The notes: generated by a model from the sequence alone, not told the origin. A DNA stretch of 64,000 bases from an uncultured Flavobacterium sp. (GCF_946478785.1 NZ_CAMLDD010000006.1:183340-247339), one strand, 5' to 3'; counted from the stretch's first letter, positions 17,134 through 28,238 are shown. Program-made: numbers and translations.

Positions 17134-17164
17134 AAAGCCATAAAAAACATTTATGGCTTTTTTG
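17134..17164 (+). terminator. Intrinsic terminator after the LacI-family gene
   Basis: The inverted repeat AAAGCCATAAA / TTTATGGCTTT with a 5-nt loop is followed by a T tract. It separates regulator transcription from the downstream transporter operon. Confidence 0.85.
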
Positions 17165-17243
17165 TTACGATATATCTAAAAATAATTTATACTTTTACGC
17201 CCATCAAGGCTTTTACTTTTACTTCGAAAAAATAGTAGGTTTT

Positions 17244-17262
17244 GATAAGCAAAGCGCTTATC
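17244..17262. promoter_or_regulatory. Candidate operator: GATAAGC-N5-GCTTATC
   Basis: A perfect 7-bp inverted repeat with a 5-bp spacer ends 24 bp before the transporter ATG and includes AAGCGCTT at 17252-17259, a core typical of LacI-family operators. It is a good candidate site for the upstream regulator on the maltodextrin catabolic operon. Confidence 0.5.
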
Positions 17263-17286
17263 GTATAATTTTTACAAATTACGATA

Positions 17287-18642
17287 ATGGAAAAGCGTAA
17301 ATTAAGTTTCTGGGAAATTTGGAACATGAGTTTCGGTTTCTTGGGAATACAAATGGGGTTTGCACTGCAGAATGCAAACGCCAGCAGAATTCTTCAAATT
17401 TTTGGTGCTGACGTACATGAATTATCATGGTTCTGGATTATTGCTCCCCTTATGGGATTAATAGTGCAGCCAATTGTTGGTCACTACAGCGATAACACCT
17501 GGGGAAAATTTGGCAGACGAAAACCTTTTTTTCTTTTAGGCGCCATACTCGCTTCAGTTGGATTAATTTTAATGCCTCAGGCCAATATTTTCATTTCTGT
17601 TTTACCCGCTTTATGGGTTGGAGCCGGAATGTTAATGATCATGGATGCTTCTTTCAACATTGCCATGGAGCCTTTTCGCGCTTTGGTTGGAGATAATTTA
17701 AGAACAGATCAGCGCACTGCAGGTTTTAGCATTCAGACTTCATTAATTGGTTTTGGAGCCGTAATTGGTTCTGCCCTGCCTTATGTTTTAACAAACTACT
17801 TTGATGTTTCAAATAGTACTATTCCGGGAAGTGTACCACTAAATTTAACGCTCTCTTTTATCATTGGAGCAGCCATTTTAATTGGCTCTATTCTGGTAAC
17901 ACTTTTTACAACCAAAGAATATTCTCCTGAAGAACTGGCTAATTTTGAAGACCATCAGAATCAAGGAGAAATTCCATCGGAAGAAAAATCAAAACTGACA
18001 GACATTTTTACCGACTTTGCAAAAATGCCAACCACAATGCGCCAGTTAAGCTGGGTACAGTTTTTTTCCTGGTTTGGATTATTCGGGATGTGGGTTTTTA
18101 CAACTCCAGCAATAGCGCACCATATTTACGAATTGCCTTTAAGCGACACTTCAAGCCAGCAGTACCAGGATGCCGGAGACTGGGTCGGCATTTTATTTGG
18201 CGTTTATAATTTGGTTTCTGCCATAATTGCACTTTTCTTTTTGCCCTACATTGCTAAAAAAATTGGCCGAAAATCGACACATGCCGTATCGCTTATCATT
18301 GGAGGAATCGGATTAATCTCTATTTATTTTATGCCAGATGAAAACTGGGTCGTATTACCAATGATTTTAATTGGAGTGGCCTGGGCAAGTATTCTGGCAA
18401 TGCCGTATGCTATTCTTGCTGGATCGATTGCACCTAAAAAAATGGGAGTTTACATGGGAATTTTCAACTTCTTTGTTGTGATTCCGCAAATTGTAAATGC
18501 ACTAATTGGCGGTCCAATTGTAAAATACCTCTACAATGGCAATGCAATTTATGCCTTAATTACAAGCGGAGTCAGTTTCTTAATCGCCGCTCTTTTAGTT
18601 TACAAAGTAAAAGATGTAGACGACACTATTCAAAAATCATAA
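17287..18642 (+). CDS. MFS sugar transporter (SLC45/GPH-like), probably maltose or maltodextrin
   Basis: This twelve-helix inner-membrane carrier has the family motif GHYSDNTWGKFGRRKP after helix 2 and a related FLPYIAKKIGRKSTHA stretch after the central loop. At 451 aa it is of normal length. The central cytoplasmic loop (about 215-250) is acidic and charged. It is the first gene of the plus-strand arm, 17 bp before pgmB and upstream of the maltose phosphorylase gene. It therefore most likely brings maltose or short dextrins from the periplasm into the cytoplasm. Substrate is inferred from context. Confidence 0.88.
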   Translation: MEKRKLSFWEIWNMSFGFLGIQMGFALQNANASRILQIFGADVHELSWFWIIAPLMGLIVQPIVGHYSDNTWGKFGRRKPFFLLGAILASVGLILMPQANIFISVLPALWVGAGMLMIMDASFNIAMEPFRALVGDNLRTDQRTAGFSIQTSLIGFGAVIGSALPYVLTNYFDVSNSTIPGSVPLNLTLSFIIGAAILIGSILVTLFTTKEYSPEELANFEDHQNQGEIPSEEKSKLTDIFTDFAKMPTTMRQLSWVQFFSWFGLFGMWVFTTPAIAHHIYELPLSDTSSQQYQDAGDWVGILFGVYNLVSAIIALFFLPYIAKKIGRKSTHAVSLIIGGIGLISIYFMPDENWVVLPMILIGVAWASILAMPYAILAGSIAPKKMGVYMGIFNFFVVIPQIVNALIGGPIVKYLYNGNAIYALITSGVSFLIAALLVYKVKDVDDTIQKS

Positions 18643-18659
18643 ATAAGAACCTCCTTATA

Positions 18660-19310
18660 ATGAAAAAAGCATTCATATTCGACCTTGACGGAGTCATTGT
18701 CGATACCGCCAAATATCACTTTTTGGCCTGGCAAAAAATCGCTCAGGCATTACATATAAACTTCACACACGAACATAACGAATTGCTTAAAGGTGTAAGT
18801 CGGGTACGTTCATTAGATATAATTCTTGAATTAGGAAATGTTCAGGCCTCTCAGGAAGACAAAGACAAATGGCTGATTCAAAAAAATGAAGATTACTTAT
18901 CTTATTTAGTTGATATGGATAAAAGCGAGATTCTTCCGGGAGTTTCTAAAATTCTGCAATTATTAAAAGATAAGAATCAGGGAATTGCGTTAGGCTCTGC
19001 GAGTAAAAACGCCCGGCCAATTCTAGAAAAAACCGGAATCTTTTCGTATTTCGATGTTATTGTTGACGGAAACGATGTTACCAATGCAAAACCGGATCCG
19101 GAAGTTTTCCTGAAAGCGGCTCAACTCCTAAATATTGACCCAAAAAATGCAATTGTATTTGAAGATTCTGTTGCCGGAATTCAGGCAGCAAATATTGCAG
19201 AAATGGTAAGTGTTGGAATTGGTGAGAAAACAATTTTACATGAAGCCGACTATGTTTTTAAAGATTCTGCATTAATAGAAGAGAGCTTTATTGACAAGTT
19301 AATCAATTAG
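18660..19310 (+). CDS. pgmB: Beta-phosphoglucomutase
   Basis: PgmB converts beta-glucose 1-phosphate, the product of maltose phosphorylase, to glucose 6-phosphate. The HAD motifs are complete: DLDGVIVDTAKYH (nucleophile D8, acid/base D10), GSASKNA (motif II), KPDPEVFLKAA and VFEDSVAGIQAA (motif IV). At 216 aa it has typical length. It sits between the sugar carrier and maltose phosphorylase, the classic partnership. Its last codons and its TAG stop fall inside the left arm of an inverted repeat (19306-19326), so the C-terminus (LIN) has probably been set by that repeat. Confidence 0.94.
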   Translation: MKKAFIFDLDGVIVDTAKYHFLAWQKIAQALHINFTHEHNELLKGVSRVRSLDIILELGNVQASQEDKDKWLIQKNEDYLSYLVDMDKSEILPGVSKILQLLKDKNQGIALGSASKNARPILEKTGIFSYFDVIVDGNDVTNAKPDPEVFLKAAQLLNIDPKNAIVFEDSVAGIQAANIAEMVSVGIGEKTILHEADYVFKDSALIEESFIDKLIN

Positions 19311-19470
19311 AAAATGTGTCAATTAGAAAATGAGATAATTTCTATAACCATCAATAAAAAAACAAAAATTCAATTACATCATCCAATCAATAAAACATTA
19401 AAACAATCAGCAATTAAAAAGATAAAATCAAAATTAGAAGTGTAATTATCTAATTGACACATTTTCTAAT
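19306..19470. repeat. Inverted repeat between pgmB and maltose phosphorylase genes
   Basis: A perfect 21-bp inverted repeat (19306-19326 and 19450-19470; core TTGACACATTTTC) brackets about 120 bp of AT-rich sequence without a gene. Further ATTATCTAATTG units follow to about 19493, close to the phosphorylase ATG. The left arm overlaps the pgmB stop codon. It looks like a small non-autonomous palindromic element. Confidence 0.75.
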
Positions 19471-19504
19471 TATCTAATTGCCCAATTATCTAATAAAAGA
19501 AAAA

Positions 19505-21811
19505 ATGAATCAGGATTATATAAAACCAGACAATTGGTCCATCATAGAAGAAGGATTTGATGCAGAAAGCATAAAATCGTCCGAAAGTCTTTTCAGTCTT
19601 GGTAACGGCGCCATGGGGCAGCGTGCCAATTTTGAAGAAACGTACTCTGGCGAAACATTTCAGGGAAGTTACATTGCCGGCATTTATTATCCGGATAAAA
19701 CCAAAGTAGGCTGGTGGAAAAACGGCTATCCAAAATATTTTGCAAAAGTTCTAAATGCACCCAACTGGATTGGAATCAATGTTGAAATCAACGAAGAAAA
19801 CCTGGATTTAAATAATTGTACAGAGGTTCGAAATTTCCGCAGGGAACTGAACATGAAAGAAGGCTGGTACAATAGATCTTTTGAGGCAGTTTTGAAAAAC
19901 GGAACTGAAATTGCCGTAAACGTAAACCGATTTCTGTCTCTGGATCTGGATGAAGCGGGAATTATAAAATACGACATTACACCTTTGAACAAAGATGCCA
20001 AAATTGTTTATAAACCTTACATAGATGCAGGCGTAACCAATGAAGATGCCAACTGGGACGAAAAATTCTGGGAACCGCTTGAAGTAAAAAAAGGGGCAAA
20101 CGAAGCTTTCGTAACAGCCCGGACTTTTAAAACTCATTTTAAGGTTACGACCTTCATGCACAACACAATTTTGGCAAATGGGGAAAACATCAATGTTTCA
20201 CCATCTACAATTGATTCCAATACAGAAAAAGTTCAATATACTTACGGAACCATTATCGCAAAAGGGAAAACCTCATCCATTCAGAAAATAGGTGGTTATA
20301 CCGTTTCTTTGAATCATGAAAATACTTTGACTGCAGCCGAAAAATGTATCAAAACTGCCGTTAATTTAGGATATGATGCTTTGCTTCAAAATCAAATTGA
20401 AGCCTGGGCTAAAATCTGGGAAATGTCAGATATCACAATCGAAGGCGATGTAAAAGCACAACAGGGAATTCGTTTTAACATTTTCCAGTTAAACCAAACC
20501 TATTCAGGAAAAGACAGCCGATTGAATATTGGGCCAAAAGGTTTTACCGGAGAAAAATACGGCGGATCTACCTATTGGGATACCGAGGCCTATTGCATTC
20601 CATTTTACATGGCGACAAAAGATCAGCAGGTGGCGAGAAATTTATTGACTTATCGTTTCAACCAATTGGATAAAGCGATTGAAAACGCTAAGGATAATTT
20701 AGGCTTCAAAAATGGCGCAGCTTTGTATCCAATGGTAACCATGAATGGAGAAGAATGCCACAACGAATGGGAAATCACACACGAAGAAATCCACAGAAAC
20801 GGAGCGATTGCTTTTGCGATTTTCAACTATCATCGTTACACCGGCGATTACTCTTATATTCCTGAAAAAGGTTTGGAAGTCTTAATCGGAATTGCACGTT
20901 TCTGGCATCAAAGAGCTTCTTTTTCTAAGCAAAAAAGTCAATATGTGATTCTTGGAGTTACGGGTCCAAATGAATATGAGAACAATATCAACAATAATTT
21001 CTACACCAATTATATCGCAAAATGGTGTATGGATTACGCAGCACAACAAATTAAAAAAGTAGCTTCAGAATATCCTGCAGATCATAAAAGAGTATTAGAA
21101 AAAGTAAACCTTTCCAAAAATGAAATTCAGGAATGGAAAAAAGTAGCAGATGATATGTATTTTCCAACTTCTGAGGAATTAGGGATTTATCTTCAGCAGG
21201 ATGGCTTTTTAGACAAGGATTTGGTTCCTGTAAAAGATTTAGATAAATCACAACGTCCAATCAATCAAAAATGGTCTTGGGATCGTGTTTTACGTTCGCC
21301 TTATATAAAACAGGCCGATGTTTTACAATGTTTCTATTTCTTCGAAGATCATTTTTCAAGAGAAGAATTAAAACGCAATTTCGAGTTTTATGAGTCGTTT
21401 ACCGTTCATGAAAGTTCGCTTTCGCCTTGTGTTCACTCGATTCAGGCTGCTGTTTTAGATAAAATGGATATGGCGTATGCGTTCTATTTAAGAACTTCCC
21501 GTCTGGATTTAGATGACTATAATAAAGAAGTGGAAGAAGGATGTCATATTACCTCAATGGCGGGAACATGGATGAGTATTGTGGAAGGTTTTGGCGGAAT
21601 GCGTGTTAAAAATGACCAGCTTCATTTTTCTCCAAAAATTCCAAAAGAATGGAAAGGCTATTCGTTTAAAATTAATTTCAGAAATCAAATTTTGAAGGTT
21701 TCTGTCAACCATAATGAAACGACTTTTGCTGTAGACGGTGATGAGGATTTAACGATTATAGTAAATGGAAAATCGATAATTGCAAGCAAGCAGCTTGAGA
21801 AAATTAATTAA
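19505..21811 (+). CDS. GH65 glycoside phosphorylase, probably maltose phosphorylase
   Basis: This cytoplasmic enzyme splits maltose with phosphate into glucose and beta-glucose 1-phosphate, feeding PgmB. From the ATG at 19505 the product is 768 aa; an in-frame TTG at 19478 lies in repeat DNA and was rejected. The N-terminal beta-sandwich is followed by an (alpha/alpha)6 barrel. The GH65 catalytic segment EWEITHEEIHRNG lies at 421-433 and contains the likely general-acid Glu. HESSLSPCVHS near 640 matches the phosphate-binding region of the family. There is no signal peptide, in agreement with a cytoplasmic site. Trehalose or kojibiose phosphorylase is possible, but the starch context favours maltose. 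Confidence 0.9.
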   Translation: MNQDYIKPDNWSIIEEGFDAESIKSSESLFSLGNGAMGQRANFEETYSGETFQGSYIAGIYYPDKTKVGWWKNGYPKYFAKVLNAPNWIGINVEINEENLDLNNCTEVRNFRRELNMKEGWYNRSFEAVLKNGTEIAVNVNRFLSLDLDEAGIIKYDITPLNKDAKIVYKPYIDAGVTNEDANWDEKFWEPLEVKKGANEAFVTARTFKTHFKVTTFMHNTILANGENINVSPSTIDSNTEKVQYTYGTIIAKGKTSSIQKIGGYTVSLNHENTLTAAEKCIKTAVNLGYDALLQNQIEAWAKIWEMSDITIEGDVKAQQGIRFNIFQLNQTYSGKDSRLNIGPKGFTGEKYGGSTYWDTEAYCIPFYMATKDQQVARNLLTYRFNQLDKAIENAKDNLGFKNGAALYPMVTMNGEECHNEWEITHEEIHRNGAIAFAIFNYHRYTGDYSYIPEKGLEVLIGIARFWHQRASFSKQKSQYVILGVTGPNEYENNINNNFYTNYIAKWCMDYAAQQIKKVASEYPADHKRVLEKVNLSKNEIQEWKKVADDMYFPTSEELGIYLQQDGFLDKDLVPVKDLDKSQRPINQKWSWDRVLRSPYIKQADVLQCFYFFEDHFSREELKRNFEFYESFTVHESSLSPCVHSIQAAVLDKMDMAYAFYLRTSRLDLDDYNKEVEEGCHITSMAGTWMSIVEGFGGMRVKNDQLHFSPKIPKEWKGYSFKINFRNQILKVSVNHNETTFAVDGDEDLTIIVNGKSIIASKQLEKIN

Positions 21812-23950
<2,139 letters not shown>

Positions 23951-23986
23951 TTTTTAAAGACAGACTATTCCCCCGAGATTGCTCCT

Positions 23987-24204
23987 GCAAGGTTTCCAAA
24001 ACCTTGTAGGTTTAAACTTTTTTTCAAACATACCTACAAGGTTTTGGAAACCTTGCGGGAAAACTTAAAATATAAAATACCTAACAGGTCCTGGAGACCT
24101 GTTAGGAAACTCAATTTGCTTATCCTAACAGGTTTTAAAAACCTGTTAGGTATTTTTATAAGCGTACTCAATTATACCTACAAGGATTTTCAAAAACTTG
24201 CAGG
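23987..24204. repeat. Cluster of palindromic repeats between susB and susA
   Basis: Two families are interleaved. A 25-bp perfect inverted repeat (23987-24011 and 24032-24056; core CAAGGTTTTGG) has a partial third unit at 24177-24204. Two self-palindromes of the form CCTAACAGGT...ACCTGTTAGG lie at 24080-24106 and 24124-24150; the second is followed by a short T run. Short readings across this region are by-products of the repeats, not genes. Confidence 0.85.
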
Positions 24205-24224
24205 AAAAACTAAAACTATAAATT

Positions 24225-26087
24225 ATGAGAATTCAAAACCATATCATTTATAAAACACTCCTTTTCATTCTGATTTTTTCCGCTTCCGCGAAAGCGCAAA
24301 TACAAAAAGTTGAACCGCCATTTTGGTATGCCGGAATGAAGAATCCAGAGTTGCAAGTTATGTTCTACGGAAAAAATATTGCACAATATGAAGCTTCGGT
24401 TTCTAATAATGTGGTAATAAAAAACATAGAAAAAACAGAAAATCCAAACTATCTTTTCGTTACAATTGATACTCAAAATTTAAAGGCTTCTGAATTGGTT
24501 TTCTCTTTCAAAACAAAAAATAAAGTTGCCTTTACACAGAAATATTCGCTTAAAGAAAGAAGAGCAAATTCATCAGACCGAAAAAGTTACGACTCATCAG
24601 ATATGATTTACCTTATCATGCCGGATCGTTTTGCTAACGGAAATCCGAAAAATGACAGCCATGCTTCTTTAGCGGAGAAAGCAAATCGGGTTTTGCCTGG
24701 CGGACGTCATGGCGGTGACATCGAAGGAATCATTAAAAACTTAGATTATATTTCGTCTCTTGGTGCAACTACAATCTGGAGCACGCCTTTATGCGAAGAC
24801 AACGACAAGGAGTTTTCGTATCATACCTACGCACAATCTGATGTTTATAAAATAGATCCACGTTACGGAACTAATGATGATTACGCTCGTTTATCGGCAG
24901 AAATGCACAAAAAAGGCATGAAACTGGTAATGGATTATGTAACGAATCACTGGGGAATCACGCATTGGATGATGAAAGATATTCCGACCAAGTCTTGGTT
25001 CAATCAATTTGAAAATTTCACACAGACACATCATCGTCGCGAAGTAATTACGGATATCCACGCTTCAAAAATAGATCAGGAAGTTTGTGTTGATGGCTGG
25101 TTTGTACCTACAATGCCGGATTTGAACCTGAGAAATCCTTTGGTTGCAAAATACCTGACTCAAAACGCCATCTGGTGGATTGAATTTGCAGACCTTGACG
25201 GATTTAGAGTTGATACTTATAACTATTCTGATGCTGATGCAATGGCAAATTGGGTAAAATCTGTTACCAATGAATATCCAAACTTTAATATTGTTGGCGA
25301 AATCTGGATGCACAATCAGGCAAATTTAGCCTATTGGCAAAAAGACAGTAAAATTGGCGCGATCAAAAACTACAATTCGAATTTGCCAAGCGTAATGGAT
25401 TTTACGCTTCAAAGTCAGGTAGTTTCTGCATTTAATGAAAGCGAAGGGACCTGGGACAACGGAATGATTAAATTCTATAACAATTTTGCTATGGATTATC
25501 TGTATCCAAATACCAATAACATTTTAGTTTTTGCTGAAAATCATGATACAGATCGTATAAATGATAAGTTTAAATACGATTTCGAAAAATACAAACTGGC
25601 AATGACCTTATTGGCAACCGTGCGCGGAATTCCACAAGTGTATTACGGTTCCGAAATTGGAATGGGCGGAGACAAAAGCAAAGGTGATGCTGATATTCGT
25701 CAGGATTTTCCGGGTGGCTGGAATGGGGATAAAAACAATGCTTTCAAAAAAGAAGGAAGAACAGCTGAACAGGCAAAATACTTCGATTTTACATCCAAAT
25801 TATTCAACTGGAGAAAATCAAACGAAGCGGTTCACTTCGGTAAAATGACACATTATATTCCTGAAAACAACACTTACGTTTATTTCAGATACACCGAAGC
25901 TAAAACGGTAATGGTGGTTTTTAATAATAATAATAATACAAAAGGGCAGGTTGTTAAAACCAGTCGTTTTAAAGAAAACATCAAAAACTATACATCCGGA
26001 AAAGATGTTTTGACCGGAAAAACTTTTGATTTAGCTACTGAAATTATTTTAGAACCAAAATCGGTTGTGGTTTTAGAATTGAAATAA
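24225..26087 (+). CDS. susA: GH13 neopullulanase/cyclomaltodextrinase, SusA-like
   Basis: This periplasmic alpha-glucan hydrolase acts on imported dextrins or cyclodextrins. A signal peptide (1-24, ending SAKAQ) is followed by an N-terminal cyclomaltodextrinase-type beta domain (about 27-115) and a GH13 barrel. Catalytic regions are VMDYVTNHWG, GFRVDTYNY with nucleophile D330, GEIWMH with acid/base E359 and AENHDTDR with D441. At 620 aa it matches SusA. It ends the plus-strand arm and is separated from susB by the palindrome cluster. Neopullulanase versus cyclomaltodextrinase cannot be resolved by eye. Confidence 0.92.
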   Translation: MRIQNHIIYKTLLFILIFSASAKAQIQKVEPPFWYAGMKNPELQVMFYGKNIAQYEASVSNNVVIKNIEKTENPNYLFVTIDTQNLKASELVFSFKTKNKVAFTQKYSLKERRANSSDRKSYDSSDMIYLIMPDRFANGNPKNDSHASLAEKANRVLPGGRHGGDIEGIIKNLDYISSLGATTIWSTPLCEDNDKEFSYHTYAQSDVYKIDPRYGTNDDYARLSAEMHKKGMKLVMDYVTNHWGITHWMMKDIPTKSWFNQFENFTQTHHRREVITDIHASKIDQEVCVDGWFVPTMPDLNLRNPLVAKYLTQNAIWWIEFADLDGFRVDTYNYSDADAMANWVKSVTNEYPNFNIVGEIWMHNQANLAYWQKDSKIGAIKNYNSNLPSVMDFTLQSQVVSAFNESEGTWDNGMIKFYNNFAMDYLYPNTNNILVFAENHDTDRINDKFKYDFEKYKLAMTLLATVRGIPQVYYGSEIGMGGDKSKGDADIRQDFPGGWNGDKNNAFKKEGRTAEQAKYFDFTSKLFNWRKSNEAVHFGKMTHYIPENNTYVYFRYTEAKTVMVVFNNNNNTKGQVVKTSRFKENIKNYTSGKDVLTGKTFDLATEIILEPKSVVVLELK

Positions 26088-26103
26088 AACAAATTGCAAT
26101 GTT

Positions 26104-26167
26104 AGACGCACTGCTGTGCGCCTCTACAATATAACGCATACACGTAGAGGCGCACAGCAGTGCGTCT
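26104..26167. repeat. Perfect 24-bp inverted repeat (AGACGCACTGC family)
   Basis: The arms at 26104-26127 and 26144-26167 are exact reverse complements around a 16-bp loop, and each arm is itself partly palindromic. A single-arm relative lies inside the next gene at 26643-26670. The gap continues to 26335 with AT-rich sequence and a weak second palindrome (AAGGATTACCAAGAT and its return near 26245-26262). Confidence 0.85.
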
Positions 26168-26335
26168 CCGCAACGTAAACATTTAGCAGAAACACAAAAG
26201 TTTAGCCATAGATTAAAGGATTACCAAGATTTAAAAAATCATTATAATCCTTTAATCTTGGCAATTATTTTTTTAATTAATGATTACCGTACTTTGCATA
26301 AAACTTTGCGACCTTTGCAGTTAAATTCATTACAA

Positions 26336-27013
26336 ATGCTAAAAATAGCACATCGCGGTGCCAAAGCGTACGAACCAGAGAATACTTTACAAGCTTTCCA
26401 AAAAGCAATAGATTTAAATGCTGAAGGAATAGAACTTGACGTTCACCTGAGCGCTGACGGACATATAATCGTAATGCACGATGAAACTATCGACAAAATG
26501 ACCAACGGAAAAGGAGCTGTAAACACATTTACTTTACCCGAATTAAAGCTATTTTTAATTGCTGAAAAACATGAAATCCCTACCTTAAATGAAGTTTTTG
26601 ATTTAGTGGATAAAAAATGTTTCATCAACATCGAATTAAAAAGTAGAGACGCGCTGCAGTGCGTCTCTACACTGATTGAAGAATATGTGACGAAAAAAAA
26701 CTGGAATTACGAACATTTTATCATTTCAAGTTTTGACTGGAATGCTTTAAAAGAAGTTCAAAATTTAAATCCAAACATCCCGATTGGTGTTTTAACCGAA
26801 GAGAATCTTGATACTGCTTTGGCTTTCGCCGAATCAATAAAAGCAAAAGCGATTCATCCTGATTTTCAATTATTGGATAAGGAAAATGTTCGTCAAATTC
26901 AGGAAAAAGGATTTCTGGTTTTTCCTTGGACGGTAAACACCGAAGAAGACATTCAAAAAGTAAAAAGTTATAATGTAAACGGAATTATCTCTGATAATCC
27001 AGATAAGATATGA
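26336..27013 (+). CDS. Glycerophosphodiester phosphodiesterase
   Basis: The enzyme hydrolyses glycerophosphodiesters to glycerol 3-phosphate and an alcohol. From the ATG at 26336 the product is 225 aa and opens with the GDPD signature KIAHRGAKAYEPENTL. EGIELDVHLSADGHIIVMHD carries the metal- and substrate-binding residues, and INIELK, SSFDW and FPWTVN follow. An upstream in-frame start at 26258 would add 26 atypical residues and was rejected. No signal peptide is seen, so it is probably cytoplasmic. Residues 103-112 (SRDALQCVST) are encoded by a 28-bp palindromic repeat inserted in frame. The stop overlaps the next gene by 4 bp (ATGA). Confidence 0.9.
   Translation: MLKIAHRGAKAYEPENTLQAFQKAIDLNAEGIELDVHLSADGHIIVMHDETIDKMTNGKGAVNTFTLPELKLFLIAEKHEIPTLNEVFDLVDKKCFINIELKSRDALQCVSTLIEEYVTKKNWNYEHFIISSFDWNALKEVQNLNPNIPIGVLTEENLDTALAFAESIKAKAIHPDFQLLDKENVRQIQEKGFLVFPWTVNTEEDIQKVKSYNVNGIISDNPDKI
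26643..26670. repeat. Palindromic repeat inside the glycerophosphodiesterase coding sequence
   Basis: The 28-bp near-perfect palindrome has arms GTAGAGACGC / GCGTCTCTAC and centre CTGCAG. It belongs to the family of the inverted repeat at 26104-26167. It is read through in frame as SRDALQCVST between the conserved INIELK and the next helix, so the host protein tolerates it. Confidence 0.85.
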
Positions 27014-28218
27014 GTCAAAATTTCGACATACTAATTGTTGGCGGTGGTGCTGCAGGATTTTTTACAGCAATAAATATTGCAGAGAAAAATCCGAAAATTA
27101 AAATCGCCATTTTAGAAAGAGGAAAAGAAGTGCTTTCTAAAGTACGTGTTTCCGGTGGCGGAAGATGCAATGTAACACACGCCTGTTTTGAACCGAATGA
27201 ACTGGTCAAATTTTATCCGCGTGGCGAAAAAGAACTTCGAGGTCCTTTTCATCAGTTTTGTTCCGGTGACACAATTGAATGGTTCGAAAAACATGGCGTT
27301 GAATTAAAAATTGAAGACGATGGCAGAATGTTTCCGGTTTCAAATTCTTCACAAACCATTATCGATTGTTTTTTAAAAGCAACCGAAAAATTAGGCATAA
27401 AAGTATTGACAGGACAAAGCGTACAATCAATTTATAAAGCCGAAAATCATTGGAAAATTGATACGCAAAACGATAAATTTATTTCTGAAAAATTAGTAAT
27501 GGCGACAGGAAGCAATCCTAAAATCTGGGAAATGCTTCAAGAGAAAGGACACGCTATTGTGAGCCCGGTTCCTTCGCTATTTACTTTCAACATCAAAGAT
27601 CCACGTATAAAAGAATTACCGGGAGTTGCAGCTCAGGTTACCGTTAACGTAAAAGATACCAAACTAGAATCAACCGGACCATTATTGATAACACATTGGG
27701 GAATGAGCGGCCCTGCTATCTTAAAACTTTCAGCCTGGGGTGCGAGAACTTTATTCGATAAAAATTATCAGTTCACTATTTTTGTAAATTGGCTGAATGA
27801 CGTTGATACTGAAGATGCGGAGAAAATCCTGAAAGACTTAAAACAGGAACACGCCAAAAAAGCCGTTTCAAAAAAATCACCTTTTGATTTTCCGAATCGG
27901 TTATGGGAAAGTTTAGTTTTGGCTTCACAAATTGAAGCAGAAACCAAATGGGCCGATTTATCTAAAATTCAATTACAGAATTTGGCGTCACAATTGACAA
28001 AAGCCACATTTCAGGTAAACGGAAAAAGCACTTTTAAGGAAGAATTCGTTACAGCAGGCGGAATCGATTTAAAAGAAATCAACTTTAAAACAATGGAAAG
28101 CAAACTGCATCAAAATCTTTATTTTGCAGGCGAAATTGTAAATATCGATGCGATTACAGGAGGTTTCAATTTTCAGAATGCCTGGACAAGCGGGTTTATT
28201 GTTGCGAATGCTTTGTAA
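27010..28218 (+). CDS. NAD(P)/FAD-dependent oxidoreductase, YhiN/BaiN (HI0933) family
   Basis: This flavoprotein of the HI0933/YhiN family has the dinucleotide-binding motif DILIVGGGAAGFFTAI at 6-21. Family motifs are VSGGGRCNVTHA (about 49-60) and the C-terminal FVTAGGIDLKEI and LYFAGEIVNIDAITGGFNF. At 402 aa it has normal length. Its ATG overlaps the preceding stop, so it is translationally coupled to the glycerophosphodiesterase gene. The physiological substrate of most members is unknown; the BaiN name refers to a bile-acid relative and should not be taken as function here. Confidence 0.9.
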   Translation: MSQNFDILIVGGGAAGFFTAINIAEKNPKIKIAILERGKEVLSKVRVSGGGRCNVTHACFEPNELVKFYPRGEKELRGPFHQFCSGDTIEWFEKHGVELKIEDDGRMFPVSNSSQTIIDCFLKATEKLGIKVLTGQSVQSIYKAENHWKIDTQNDKFISEKLVMATGSNPKIWEMLQEKGHAIVSPVPSLFTFNIKDPRIKELPGVAAQVTVNVKDTKLESTGPLLITHWGMSGPAILKLSAWGARTLFDKNYQFTIFVNWLNDVDTEDAEKILKDLKQEHAKKAVSKKSPFDFPNRLWESLVLASQIEAETKWADLSKIQLQNLASQLTKATFQVNGKSTFKEEFVTAGGIDLKEINFKTMESKLHQNLYFAGEIVNIDAITGGFNFQNAWTSGFIVANAL

Positions 28219-28238
28219 TATTTAGAAATAAAGCTTAA

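Noticed and set aside
19808..20161. 117-codon antisense frame within the maltose phosphorylase gene
   Set aside because: It is opposite strongly conserved GH65 coding sequence and has no recognisable domain.
24044..24253. 69-codon frame between susB and susA
   Set aside because: It is made of palindromic repeat units and overlaps the start of susA.
26258..26335. Upstream start for the glycerophosphodiesterase
   Set aside because: The added residues are unlike the family, and the conserved start KIAHRG begins right after the ATG at 26336.
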